A DNA stretch of 64,000 bases, from positions 682,001-746,000 of the forward strand of contig OZ246962.1 in the NCBI GenBank assembly GCA_965232255.1, in the 5' to 3' direction. The notes beneath the pieces were generated by a model. That model did not search any database and was not told the DNA's origin. It was given only the letters and a program-made list of their open reading frames with translations. This DNA is from Endozoicomonas sp965232255. Lineage in GTDB: Bacteria > Pseudomonadota > Gammaproteobacteria > Pseudomonadales > Endozoicomonadaceae. How positions within the stretch are numbered: the stretch's first letter is position 1; every line of letters starts with the position of its first letter. Made by a program: the position numbers and the translations under genes. Positions 8,913 to 17,566 of this stretch are shown in pieces.

Positions 8913-10814
8913 TTACTGCGCTTGCGGGTCAGCAAAGGACATTTCGTGATGACGACGCATGCAGGCGCACAGAACCAGCAGGTCAAGTGTGTACTGGTGT
9001 GGATCCTGACGATACAACGTCAGGGCCTGATCCAGCAGGTTGTCTATTTGTTGCTGGCGCTCCATGTCTGCCGGAGTCATGGCCGTTGTCGAAAGATGCA
9101 AGTGGTTGACGAGATAGGTCATCTGCTCAAGTGCCTGCTGATAGGTCGCTTTAGTGCGGTCGCACGCTTGTGTGCTACTGCTCAGCCCATGCAACTTCAA
9201 ACGCATACTGCCCATTGAAGCCAGGGTATCTATCCAGTTCAGTACCTGTTCCTGCCGTTGTGGAAACAGCATCAGCATGGCAAAGCTCAGGGGCAGTATC
9301 TGGCGACGGAACAGCATCGACGTTATGCCCGCGTCTCCCCGGTTCATGGTGCGTTGTAATAAGGAGGTAAGCGATCGCAGATAATCCTTGTACAACTTCT
9401 CTCTGGGCGGAGAGCCAATAACCTCAACACAGAGATAGCCAATGAAAAAGCCAACAAGCAGCGCCAAAGAATTATTAAAGAGCGTCAGAGGCTGAAACGA
9501 CTGTGTATTGGCAATCGGCATCATGATCGGGATCAAAATGGCGCAGAAAAACCCAACCAGGCTCACTTTGTAGTAGATTGACCACACAGTGACAGCAAGT
9601 ACCGGAATGGACAAAAAATAAAGCAACCAGAAGCTGTCAACGTGAACCAACAGGACATACTGGGTCACAAAGACAACGACTATTGAGATTGCTATGGCAC
9701 TCAACGCCCCGGCAAATGGTATGCGTGGAGCTGCTGCCATCACCCGCATTGAGGGCACCATAATACAGCCGAGCGCCACAAGCGGACCAAGAGGTGTGCC
9801 CGTCATAACCCAGAAATAGAAGCCAATCACCAACGGCACTACTGTTGCCAGACTGCCGTACAAGGTATTGCGCCAGTTCTGCAGATTCAGCAGTGAGTTC
9901 TGGCCCGGTTCCGAGTCCTGCTGCCTGATCTGTTCCGGATGTTTGAGCAGATAGACCAGACGTTCCATTTCTGCGTCCAGTTCCTGACCTTCCTGTTCAA
10001 CTGCCTGTTCAATCGCCTGGCGATCCTCAGCCCCTATTTTTTTCCTGACCAGAATGCGCCGTAGCATGGTCAACGTGGCCATCTGATCCAGCACCGAGAG
10101 GATGACGCGCTGCATATAACCAGACAAATGCCCTATTCGGTTATCCAGAAAAAGCGTGTAATAGCGTTGCTGATCACAGTCGATCACCATCCGGCTCAGT
10201 TGGGTGTGCAAACCGAGAAACATTGGGTAAGGATACTGATCCGGATGCCGGGCCAGCTCCCCCAGACGGGCAATCTGGTTACGCAGATTGGCAATCGAGC
10301 GAGTCAGCCAATCCTGACTGCTAGTTGGCCAGATGACCAGACTGCTAATCAACATAGCCACTACCCCGAGGCTAATGGCAATAACCCGGTAAACGGCAAA
10401 ATACACGATAGCGGCCTGATTACTATTGTTCAGATTGAACAAAACCACCACCAGACAGGTAATGCTGGTCAGAAAGCTGGCCGAACCAGCCATGGCCTGA
10501 TAGCGGCTGGTGAAGGTAGTAGACACCCACACCACCATGCTGAGCAGAATAATCACCAACAGCGGGGATTGACCGGCAAACATGACGATCAGGACACCGG
10601 CAATACCGCCAAGCACAGTACCGACGATACGCGCGATGGATTTGACGTAAATATTGCTCAGCTCTATCTTGAAGCCGATAAATACAATGCTTATCAGCGC
10701 CCAGTTCGGTTGGGGAATATTAAAATAAAAGCTGACCACGAGGGTAATCAATCCGGCCAGCATTACCCGGAAAAATACCGTCAGGCCCGGGAGATAGCGA
10801 ACCGGAAAGGTCAT
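8913..10814 (-). CDS. FUSC-family aromatic-acid-exporter-like pump, copy A
   Basis: A 633-residue inner-membrane protein of the FUSC/AaeB/YccS class. Two blocks of about five membrane helices (roughly residues 15-160 and 330-470) are each followed by a soluble helical region, the usual doubled layout. E. coli AaeB exports p-hydroxybenzoate with the adaptor AaeA; the substrate here is unknown. The start codon overlaps the stop of the upstream adaptor by four bases (ATGA), so the two are translationally coupled. It is a clear paralogue of 12281-14179, sharing long near-identical stretches such as DQQRYYTLFLD-RIGHLSGY. Confidence 0.9.
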   Translation of the reverse strand: MTFPVRYLPGLTVFFRVMLAGLITLVVSFYFNIPQPNWALISIVFIGFKIELSNIYVKSIARIVGTVLGGIAGVLIVMFAGQSPLLVIILLSMVVWVSTTFTSRYQAMAGSASFLTSITCLVVVLFNLNNSNQAAIVYFAVYRVIAISLGVVAMLISSLVIWPTSSQDWLTRSIANLRNQIARLGELARHPDQYPYPMFLGLHTQLSRMVIDCDQQRYYTLFLDNRIGHLSGYMQRVILSVLDQMATLTMLRRILVRKKIGAEDRQAIEQAVEQEGQELDAEMERLVYLLKHPEQIRQQDSEPGQNSLLNLQNWRNTLYGSLATVVPLVIGFYFWVMTGTPLGPLVALGCIMVPSMRVMAAAPRIPFAGALSAIAISIVVVFVTQYVLLVHVDSFWLLYFLSIPVLAVTVWSIYYKVSLVGFFCAILIPIMMPIANTQSFQPLTLFNNSLALLVGFFIGYLCVEVIGSPPREKLYKDYLRSLTSLLQRTMNRGDAGITSMLFRRQILPLSFAMLMLFPQRQEQVLNWIDTLASMGSMRLKLHGLSSSTQACDRTKATYQQALEQMTYLVNHLHLSTTAMTPADMERQQQIDNLLDQALTLYRQDPHQYTLDLLVLCACMRRHHEMSFADPQAQ

Positions 10815-11701
10815 GGGCAGCTTCCGTTATCATGGATAACAACGGATGCCGTGCGCCCGGCAATCAGTGCCTGTTGGGGTGGCAGATGATCAAATCCGAC
10901 CCGCACTGGTATCCGCTGAGCCAACCGAATCCAGGGAAATGTCTGGTTAATATTGGCCAACAGCTGACTGCTGGTATTCTGGTTGCTGTCGGCAATACCT
11001 CGACCAACACTGATCACCTTGCCCGGATAACTCTTGTCCTCCCCGAGAAAACTGATGGCGGCTACAGCACCTGGACACACGCCCTTCAGGCGATTTTCCT
11101 GAAAGTAACCGACCACGAAAAAATGATCCTTGTTGATAAAAGCCAGAACCGGTTGTCCGGCATTCAGCCAGCTGCCAACACGCAAATCCATATTGGTCAC
11201 AAAGCCATCAAATGGTGCCTTAACCTGGGTTCGTTCCAGGTTCAGCTTTGCCTGGCTAAGTGCCGCTTCTGCGGCCTTGACCGCCTGCTGCTGCGCTTTG
11301 AACGCCAGATTCGCATTGGTGACCTGTTCGGCACTGATCATGTGCGCCGGCATCCCGTCAAAGCGACGGGCGGTACTCGCCAGTTGCTCCTGTTTGAACT
11401 TTGCACCCGCCAGCTCCGACTCACGCTGCGCCAGGGCAATACGATAGTTGCTCGGGTCGATCTCCAGAATGACATCACCCTCTTTTACAAAGCCATTGTC
11501 GGGTACGGCAATACGAATAATATTGCCCGATACCTGTGGGGCTATTTCTGCAATATCTGCTCTTAGTCGTCCATCTCTGGTCCAGGGAGCAACCAGGTAG
11601 TTCTGCCAGAGGTAATGGAAGCAGTACGCGCCGACAGCAACAACGGCACAGGTCAAGAGAACCGGGCGTACCCAGGTTTTAACAAAGGTATTGATTGTCA
11701 T
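10811..11701 (-). CDS. HlyD-family adaptor (AaeA-like), copy A
   Basis: A 296-residue periplasmic adaptor with one N-terminal membrane helix (LLTCAVVAVGAYCFHYLW), then the biotinyl-lipoyl motif (ISGNIIRIAV-type, reading APQVSGNIIRIAVPDNGFV), a short helical hairpin, and the returning barrel (VKAPFDGFVTNMDLRVGSWL). It pairs with the FUSC pump to make an envelope-spanning efflux path, as AaeA does with AaeB. ATGA overlaps join it to both neighbours. The paralogue is 14176-15066. Confidence 0.92.
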   Translation of the reverse strand: MTINTFVKTWVRPVLLTCAVVAVGAYCFHYLWQNYLVAPWTRDGRLRADIAEIAPQVSGNIIRIAVPDNGFVKEGDVILEIDPSNYRIALAQRESELAGAKFKQEQLASTARRFDGMPAHMISAEQVTNANLAFKAQQQAVKAAEAALSQAKLNLERTQVKAPFDGFVTNMDLRVGSWLNAGQPVLAFINKDHFFVVGYFQENRLKGVCPGAVAAISFLGEDKSYPGKVISVGRGIADSNQNTSSQLLANINQTFPWIRLAQRIPVRVGFDHLPPQQALIAGRTASVVIHDNGSCP

Positions 11702-11901
11702 AGACTCAGAATCCGACTGGTAAAGGCGTAACTAATAACCAACAGCGACAGTTCAACCAGGCCGGTATGCCAAAACCATCGGTCAATGGAAAAACGACGA
11801 TAGACGTATACTAGAGCGAGCCAAAGGATCGTGCCGAAAAATGCTGTTCGGAAAAATGCCGGAAAGGCCAGCGAGCCAAACAGCAGCCAATCATTCATCA
11901 T
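11698..11901 (-). CDS. DUF1656 small membrane protein (AaeX-like), copy A
   Basis: A 67-residue protein with two membrane helices, the third member of the AaeX-AaeA-AaeB type cassette; its molecular role is unknown. I start at ATG 11899-11901 because AGGAA lies 7-8 bases upstream and because copy B (MSDWLWFG) begins at the equivalent place. The longer reading to 11958 has no ribosome site. From FRTAFFGTILWL onward the sequence is almost identical to copy B. Confidence 0.88.
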   Translation of the reverse strand: MMNDWLLFGSLAFPAFFRTAFFGTILWLALVYVYRRFSIDRWFWHTGLVELSLLVISYAFTSRILSL

Positions 11902-12280
11902 GGAAGATTCCTGCAAGTGACAGGAGTGGATTTGGCACAACGACCAATTGTTGTGCACCTCCTGCCAGATTTGGTGAAAATGGCAGCCCTTTTCCTGTAG
12001 TTAAAAATCAAGCTCGGTATAGCCGGATACCCACAAAGGATTGTTCGGCTACGAACACCCAACTGCGAAAAAAGTCAGCGGGAAATTTTTATAAGACAGG
12101 ACAGGCGGAGTGGATTCTCATGAATCAACAGGGAAACTATGGCGAGCAAATATACACTTACCGGCTCATTTTGCCAAAGAACCGCTCAGGATATTTTATA
12201 GATAGTTGTTATCACGATTTGTTATAGCAGTATTTTCTGCGGGAAATTCAGAGAGTTGCACTTATTGTATTAATCCAGCA
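11902..12280. other. Spacer between the two exporter cassettes
   Basis: 379 bases between the DUF1656 start of cassette A and the FUSC stop of cassette B. It is AT-rich from about 12150 and may hold a promoter for cassette A. I see no gene and no clear terminator. Confidence 0.5.
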
Positions 12281-14179
12281 TTACCACTGCACCTGGCCAT
12301 CCGTAAATGAGACCTGGTGATGGCGACGCAGGCAACCACAGAAGATTAACAGATTGAGGTTGTGCGACAGCTGCCTTTGTTCGTAGAGGGTAAAGGCTTG
12401 ATCAAACAGGTTGTCCAGCTGTTGCTGGCGTTCCCGGTCTGCTGCGGTCATGGGGGTGGTGGGCAGATGCAAATGATCAAGCTGGTCGCTCATCTGGCGC
12501 CGTGCCTGAGCGAAAATTGCTTTGGCCTGGTCACAGACCCCGGAATCATCATTCAGCCCATGCAGCTTCAGACAGGTACTGCCCATGGAGGCAAGCGTAT
12601 CCATCCAGTTCAGCACATGGACCTGCTGCTCAGGGAACAACGCCAGCATCTCAAAGCCCAAAGGCAATATTTTCAGACGAAACTGCGGGGGCGTGATCTC
12701 TTTGGAATTCTGGTTCATGGTACGCCGCAACAGGTTGACCAGTGCTCGCTGGTAATCCTGGCATAATTTATTCCGCGGCGGCGTACCCACCAATTCAATG
12801 CAAAAATAACCAATGATAAAGCCGACCAGTACCGCCAGTTCACGATTGAACAACTCAAGTGGCAGAAATGGCTGCTCATTGGCAACTGGCATCATAAGGG
12901 CGGTCAAAATGGTCGCTAACAAGCCGGTGGCGCTCTTGTTGCGATAGATCGACCAGGTAGCTATCGCGATTGGCACTATAGTAAGCGCAAATAATAGCCA
13001 GAAATTATCAAGGTAGGGCAACAGGACATACTGCGTGACAAAAACCACAGCCGTGGATATCAGCACAGCCATCACGGCTGCCCTGAGTGGCATACGCTGA
13101 GAACGGGACAACACCCGAATCCCGGTAATAATAACAGCGCCGAGTGCCACCAGCGGACCGTCAGGGGTGCCAGTCATCAACCAGAAAAAAAACCCTGCTA
13201 CCAGCGCCAGTACCGCGGCCACACAGTAGTACAACGTAGCACGCCAGTTCTGCAAATCCAGCAACGTATCATAGCTGGTCTCTGCTTCTTGTTGGCGAAT
13301 CTTCGCCGGATGGGTAAGCAGATAAATCGCTTCTGCTAGCTCACTATTCAGTTGCCGGGCTTCTTGTTCAATCGCCCGCTTGATGACCATTCCTTGCTGT
13401 GGACTGTATTGTTGCCGAATCAGAATGCGTCGCAACATGGTAAGGCTACCCATCAGATTCAGCACTGAGAGTATCGCCCGTTGCAAGTAGCCGGAGAGAT
13501 GCCCTATCCGACTATCCAGAAAGAGCGTGTAATAGCGTTGCTGATCGGTGTCGATGACCATTTGGTTCAGCTTGGTGTGCAGGGCGACGAATACTGAATA
13601 CGGGTACTGTTGCGGATGCTGGGCCATAACTGCCAGTTCGGCGATATGGGTGCGCAACGCCGCCACGGAGCTGATCAGCCGATCCTGACTGCTGGTCGGC
13701 CAGATAACCAGGCTGCTGATCAGCAGCGCCACAGCCCCAAGACAGATTTCAGTGATGCGTACAATGGCGAAATTACCAATTTTCGCCTCACTGCTGGTCG
13801 TTAAATTAAGCAACACCACTACTGTGCAGGTCAGATAGGCCAAAAAACTGGTATAGCCAGCCATCGCCCCATAACGACTGGCGAAGGTGATACAGATCCA
13901 TAACACCACACTGAGCAGGATAATGAGCAACAGGGATTCCTGACCAGCAACAACCAGAATCAAAATGCCGGTAACACCACCGGCCAGAGTACCGCCGATC
14001 CGGGCGAGTGACTTAACATAAATACCTCCCAGATCCACGCGAAAGCCTAGCAGGGCAATGCTCAGCAATGCCCAGTTCAGACGTGGAAGATCAAAATAAA
14101 AGCTAACGACCAGGGTAAGCAAACCAGCCAGCAAGACGCGCAGTATGACGGCCAGGTCAGGAAAGTAACGCATTATCAT
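12281..14179 (-). CDS. FUSC-family aromatic-acid-exporter-like pump, copy B
   Basis: A 632-residue paralogue of the 8913-10814 pump with the same doubled membrane/soluble architecture and near-equal length. The membrane helices and the LYYCVAAVLALVAGFFFWLMTGTP region align closely with copy A, while the soluble tails have diverged more. That pattern suggests an old tandem duplication kept under selection, not a recent one. The ATG overlaps the upstream adaptor stop by four bases; a second ATG lies two codons in. Which substrates separate the two copies cannot be told from sequence. Confidence 0.9.
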   Translation of the reverse strand: MIMRYFPDLAVILRVLLAGLLTLVVSFYFDLPRLNWALLSIALLGFRVDLGGIYVKSLARIGGTLAGGVTGILILVVAGQESLLLIILLSVVLWICITFASRYGAMAGYTSFLAYLTCTVVVLLNLTTSSEAKIGNFAIVRITEICLGAVALLISSLVIWPTSSQDRLISSVAALRTHIAELAVMAQHPQQYPYSVFVALHTKLNQMVIDTDQQRYYTLFLDSRIGHLSGYLQRAILSVLNLMGSLTMLRRILIRQQYSPQQGMVIKRAIEQEARQLNSELAEAIYLLTHPAKIRQQEAETSYDTLLDLQNWRATLYYCVAAVLALVAGFFFWLMTGTPDGPLVALGAVIITGIRVLSRSQRMPLRAAVMAVLISTAVVFVTQYVLLPYLDNFWLLFALTIVPIAIATWSIYRNKSATGLLATILTALMMPVANEQPFLPLELFNRELAVLVGFIIGYFCIELVGTPPRNKLCQDYQRALVNLLRRTMNQNSKEITPPQFRLKILPLGFEMLALFPEQQVHVLNWMDTLASMGSTCLKLHGLNDDSGVCDQAKAIFAQARRQMSDQLDHLHLPTTPMTAADRERQQQLDNLFDQAFTLYEQRQLSHNLNLLIFCGCLRRHHQVSFTDGQVQW

Positions 14180-15066
14180 GGACAGGGCCGGTCATTATGC
14201 ACAATCACAGACACTGTGCGCCCGGCAATCAGCTCCGACTGCGGCGGCAGTTTATCAAACGCCACCCGTACCGGTATGCGCTGGGCCAGGCGAATCCAGG
14301 GAAAGGTCTGGCCAACGTCGGCCAGCAACTGACTACTGATATTCTGGTTAGTGTCAGCAATCCCCCGACCCACGCTAGTTACCGTACCGGGATAGACCGT
14401 TTCTTTGCCAAGAAAAGTGATGCTGGCCGATGCGCCCGGACAAACGCCCTGTAAGCGATTTTCCTGAAAATACCCCACGGCAAAAAAGTGATCTTTATTG
14501 ACAAAAGCCAGGCTAGGTTGTCCGGCGTTCAGCCAGCTACCAACGCGCAAGTCCATATTGGCGACGTAACCATCAAAAGGTGCTCTCACCTGCGTGTTTG
14601 CCAGATTCAGTTGCGCCAGCTCAAGCACCGCTTCAGCGGTGCTGACCGCCTGCTGCTGCGCTCGCCAGGACAACCTGGCATTCGTGACTTCCTCAGCACT
14701 GACCAGATGTGTCGGAATGCCCTCAAAACGGCTTGCGGTATCTTTCAGCTGCTGTTCCTTGAATTTTGCCTCGGCCAGTTCCGATTGCGCGCGCGCCACA
14801 GCAATACGGTAGTTGTCCGGGTCAATCTCCAGAATGATATCGCCCGCTTTTACGAAGCCATTGTCAGACACAGCAATATGGACAATATTGCCAGATACCT
14901 GTGGAGCTATTTCCGCAATTTCGGCCCGCAGTCTTCCATCCCGGGTCCAGGGAGCAACCAGGTAGGTCTGCCAGAGATAATGAAAACAGTACGTGGCGAT
15001 GGCAACCAGCACTGCAGTCAGAAGGACGGGGCGTAACCATTTTTTGCAAAAGGCAACGATAGTCAT
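14176..15066 (-). CDS. HlyD-family adaptor (AaeA-like), copy B
   Basis: A 296-residue adaptor matching copy A in length and domain order: N-terminal helix (LLTAVLVAIATYCFHYLW), lipoyl half (APQVSGNIVHIAV), helical hairpin, barrel (VRAPFDGYVANMDLRVGSWL). I start at ATG 15064-15066, which overlaps the DUF1656 stop as ATGA exactly as in copy A. An upstream in-frame ATG (15096) would intrude 34 bases into the DUF1656 gene and has no homologous extension. Confidence 0.92.
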   Translation of the reverse strand: MTIVAFCKKWLRPVLLTAVLVAIATYCFHYLWQTYLVAPWTRDGRLRAEIAEIAPQVSGNIVHIAVSDNGFVKAGDIILEIDPDNYRIAVARAQSELAEAKFKEQQLKDTASRFEGIPTHLVSAEEVTNARLSWRAQQQAVSTAEAVLELAQLNLANTQVRAPFDGYVANMDLRVGSWLNAGQPSLAFVNKDHFFAVGYFQENRLQGVCPGASASITFLGKETVYPGTVTSVGRGIADTNQNISSQLLADVGQTFPWIRLAQRIPVRVAFDKLPPQSELIAGRTVSVIVHNDRPCP

Positions 15067-15263
15067 AGACTCAGAATCCGACTGGTGATGGCACAACTGA
15101 TGACCAGCAGCGACAACTCAACCAGGCCGGTATGCCAAAACCATCGGTCTATGGAGAAGCGACGGTAAATGAACCTTAAGGTGAGCCAGAGGATCGTGCC
15201 GAAAAATGCTGTTCGAAAAAACGCCGGAAAGGCCAGCGAGCCGAACCACAGCCAGTCACTCAT
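15063..15263 (-). CDS. DUF1656 small membrane protein (AaeX-like), copy B
   Basis: A 66-residue, two-helix membrane protein that opens cassette B. It is nearly identical to copy A except around LRFIYRRF and the last helix. The promoter must lie in 15264-15576, back to back with arsR. Confidence 0.9.
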   Translation of the reverse strand: MSDWLWFGSLAFPAFFRTAFFGTILWLTLRFIYRRFSIDRWFWHTGLVELSLLVISCAITSRILSL

Positions 15264-15576
15264 TACGGGCGATTCCTGATTGTCGATGCCGGGATTATTA
15301 CTGCCGTACCAGCGATGTCATTTGCACGAGGGCATCAGTTTATTCCTTGCAGCATACTTCCCCGGTGAAAATCGGTCTTTGCCGGTTTGTCCGATGATAT
15401 TGTCGTTTTTTCCGGGTATTCATTCGTGGGTATCGAGAGATATGGCCATACACATACTTATGAGCATGAGTTCTGTTGTTTGATTTTTTTCTTATGGTTG
15501 CTTGCCAGCGGTAAAAAACCGGCGTATCGTTCATCGTAAATTAACGATTAGCATGTAAAAACAGGTAACTGCCTTA
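15264..15576. promoter_or_regulatory. Divergent control region, exporter cassette B and arsR
   Basis: 313 bases between two divergent starts. It holds the arsR promoter and operator at its right end (15502-15548). No LysR-type regulator, which controls aae genes in E. coli, lies next to the exporter. Confidence 0.5.
15502..15548 (+). promoter_or_regulatory. Candidate arsR promoter with ATCGT-N6-ACGAT operator
   Basis: TTGCCA (15502-15507) and TATCGT (15525-15530) are 17 bases apart. The palindrome ATCGT-AAATTA-ACGAT covers 15533-15548, just after the -10. An extra ATCGT half-site lies at 15526-15530. The arsR ATG begins 28 bases after the palindrome. The same arms recur before acr3. Confidence 0.6.
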
Positions 15577-15903
15577 ATGTCTGAAATGCCTGACTGCCTT
15601 AAAGACCTGACCAACGTTCGCTTCAATGAAGCTGAAGAGAAAGAACTGGCCGCCTACGCCAGAGCCTTGGGGCATCCGGCGCGGGTGAGGCTATTGCGTA
15701 TTCTGGCCAGTGGCCAATGTCTGAGTGGCGATTTAGTCGGGCAAATTGGCCTGGCCCAGTCCACTGTTTCAGAGCACTTGCGAATCCTGCGCGAGGCCGG
15801 ACTGGTGGAAGCACAAGTGCAGCACCCGAAAAAATGCTTTTATTTGCGCCCGCAAGCGTTAGAACGAGTACGACAGTTGTTGTCTGGCCTTGGGGGAGTC
15901 TAA
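15577..15903 (+). CDS. arsR: ArsR-family arsenical repressor
   Basis: A 108-residue winged-helix repressor, first gene of the arsenic operon; the recognition helix region reads LAQSTVSEHLRILREAGLV. The classical E. coli metalloid site CVC is absent. The three cysteines are C7, C48 (SGQCLSG) and C87 (PKKCFYL), so arsenite would have to be bound through a different arrangement, as has been described for other ArsR subtypes with relocated cysteines. AGGTAA lies 7-8 bases before the ATG. It likely represses itself and acr3 through the two matching palindromes. Confidence 0.9.
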   Translation: MSEMPDCLKDLTNVRFNEAEEKELAAYARALGHPARVRLLRILASGQCLSGDLVGQIGLAQSTVSEHLRILREAGLVEAQVQHPKKCFYLRPQALERVRQLLSGLGGV

Positions 15904-16029
15904 ACAGTCACAGGCGTAGTCCGGTATATCAGAATGCCGGAAAATTACTTCCGGACAACGCCACAAGGGCGAGGCAAATCTGCTCACCGCCCGTAATTAT
16001 TGATCAGTTGTTGAGGTGAGATGGTCTGC

Positions 16030-16068
16030 TTGCAGTCTTTCTCCCCACGACAATCGTCGTTCGACGAT
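16030..16068 (+). promoter_or_regulatory. Second ars operator, upstream of acr3
   Basis: A perfect palindrome ATCGTCG-TT-CGACGAT lies at 16053-16068, 26 bases before the acr3 ATG. It shares the ATCGT-N6-ACGAT arms of the arsR operator. TTGCAG (16030-16035) and an overlapping AATCGT (16052-16057) could be its -35 and -10. This suggests acr3-arsD-arsA has its own ArsR-controlled promoter. Confidence 0.6.
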
Positions 16069-16094
16069 AGTAGATATTAACAGGTAAGCAAGTC

Positions 16095-17126
16095 ATGGGT
16101 ATTTTCGAACGTTATTTAAGTGTCTGGGTAGCTCTGGCCATGATTGCCGGACTGGTCGCCGGAACCATGTTTCCGGCTTTTTTCACGCTGCTTGGGGGCT
16201 GGGAGTACGCCAACATCAATTTTGTTATTGCTGTGCTGATCTGGCTGATGATTTACCCCATGATGATGCAGGTTGACTTCACGGCAATAAAAAACATCCA
16301 CCGTCGTCCAAAAGGCCTGATCGTCACGCTGACGGTCAACTGGCTGATCAAGCCGTTTACCATGGCACTGTTGGCCATACTGTTTATTCGCTACCTGTTC
16401 AGTGATTTTGCTGGCCTGATCTCGCCAGAGCTGGCCAATGAGTACATCGCCGGAATGATTCTGCTGGGCGTTGCTCCCTGTACGGCAATGGTCTTTGTCT
16501 GGAGTCAGCTGACCAAAGGCGACGCCAACTATACCCTGGTACAGGTTGCGGTTAATGACCTGGTTATGGTGGTGGCCTTTGCCCCGATTGCCGCTTTCCT
16601 GCTCGACGTTACCGATGTGGTTGTGCCCTGGAGCACGCTGTTTCTGTCGGTGATTCTGTTTATCGTTATTCCGCTGGTGGCCGGGCTGCTCACCCGCAAA
16701 GCTCTTCATTCAGCCCAAGCGTTGCAAAGTTTTAGCAACAAAATCAAACCGCTGTCGATCCTTGGCCTGATTATGACCGTCGTGTTGCTGTTTGGTTTCC
16801 AGGCACCGCGCATTCTGGCCAATCCGGTGGATATCGTCCTGATTGCCATTCCGCTGATTATCCAGACGGTGCTGATTTTCGCCATTGCCTACTACTGGAT
16901 GTACAAGTGGCGCGAGCCGCACAGTGTGGCTGCGCCCGGCGGCATGATTGGTGCTTCCAATTTCTTTGAATTGGCGGTTGCTGTAGCCATCAGCCTGTTC
17001 GGTCTGAACTCCGGTGCGGCCCTGGCAACGGTGGTGGGTGTTCTGGTTGAGGTGCCGATCATGCTGGCACTGGTGGCTTATGCCAATCGCACCCGTAATC
17101 GCTTTCCGGTAACGCACGCCAACTGA
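16095..17126 (+). CDS. acr3: Arsenite efflux permease, ACR3 family
   Basis: A 343-residue inner-membrane carrier with ten predicted helices that exports arsenite, alone or with ArsA. It belongs to the ACR3 (BASS superfamily) type, not the larger ArsB type. GVAPCTAMVFVWS in helix 4 holds the conserved cysteine needed for arsenite transport, and the PGGMIGASNFFELAVAVA stretch near the end is typical of ACR3. It is separated from arsR by 191 bases holding a second operator. CAGGTAA precedes the start as it does for arsR. Confidence 0.95.
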   Translation: MGIFERYLSVWVALAMIAGLVAGTMFPAFFTLLGGWEYANINFVIAVLIWLMIYPMMMQVDFTAIKNIHRRPKGLIVTLTVNWLIKPFTMALLAILFIRYLFSDFAGLISPELANEYIAGMILLGVAPCTAMVFVWSQLTKGDANYTLVQVAVNDLVMVVAFAPIAAFLLDVTDVVVPWSTLFLSVILFIVIPLVAGLLTRKALHSAQALQSFSNKIKPLSILGLIMTVVLLFGFQAPRILANPVDIVLIAIPLIIQTVLIFAIAYYWMYKWREPHSVAAPGGMIGASNFFELAVAVAISLFGLNSGAALATVVGVLVEVPIMLALVAYANRTRNRFPVTHAN

Positions 17127-17194
17127 CCTAATCAAATCATCCGACTCCTGACGTATTGTGGGAGTCATTTTCTGGCAATAAAAGGTAAACAACG

Positions 17195-17554
17195 ATGTCC
17201 ACCATTACTGTATTTGATCCGGCCATGTGCTGTTCTTCCGGTGTTTGCGGCCCGAAGCCTGACCAAAAGCTGTCGGTTTTTTCCGCTGACCTGAGCCACC
17301 TGGAATCTCTCGGCCACCGCGTCACCCGTCATAATCTGGCCCAGGAGGCTGCTGCTTTTGCCGCCAATCTGACCGTGCGCACCATGCTTGAAGCCCACAA
17401 AAACGATGCGCTGCCCATTATCATGCGCGATGGAGAAATGGTTAGTTACGGCACTTACCCAACTCGCGAGCAGTTGGTGGCTATAGCAGCCGGTGAAACC
17501 GTAGAGCAAGCGCCGGGAAAAACCACAGGCTGCGGTTGCAGCGGCAGCTGTTAA
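17195..17554 (+). CDS. arsD: ArsD arsenic metallochaperone
   Basis: A 119-residue cytoplasmic protein that passes arsenite to the ArsA ATPase. The three cysteines that form the As(III) site in the family are present as C12, C13 and C18 (MCCSSGVC), and a C-terminal cysteine cluster (GCGCSGSC) adds C113, C115 and C119. It ends 12 bases before arsA, which fits a chaperone and ATPase made together. Confidence 0.95.
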   Translation: MSTITVFDPAMCCSSGVCGPKPDQKLSVFSADLSHLESLGHRVTRHNLAQEAAAFAANLTVRTMLEAHKNDALPIIMRDGEMVSYGTYPTREQLVAIAAGETVEQAPGKTTGCGCSGSC

Positions 17555-17566
17555 AGGATCACCGCC

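Noticed and set aside
10128..11566. Two roughly 250-codon frames on the plus strand over exporter cassette A
   Set aside because: They are antisense to well-supported FUSC and HlyD genes with conserved paralogues in cassette B, and the opposite-strand readings are not conserved there.
12281..15263. Exporter cassettes as RND or MFS multidrug pumps
   Set aside because: The pump proteins lack RND periplasmic loops and MFS motifs. The DUF1656-HlyD-FUSC order is that of the AaeXAB type.
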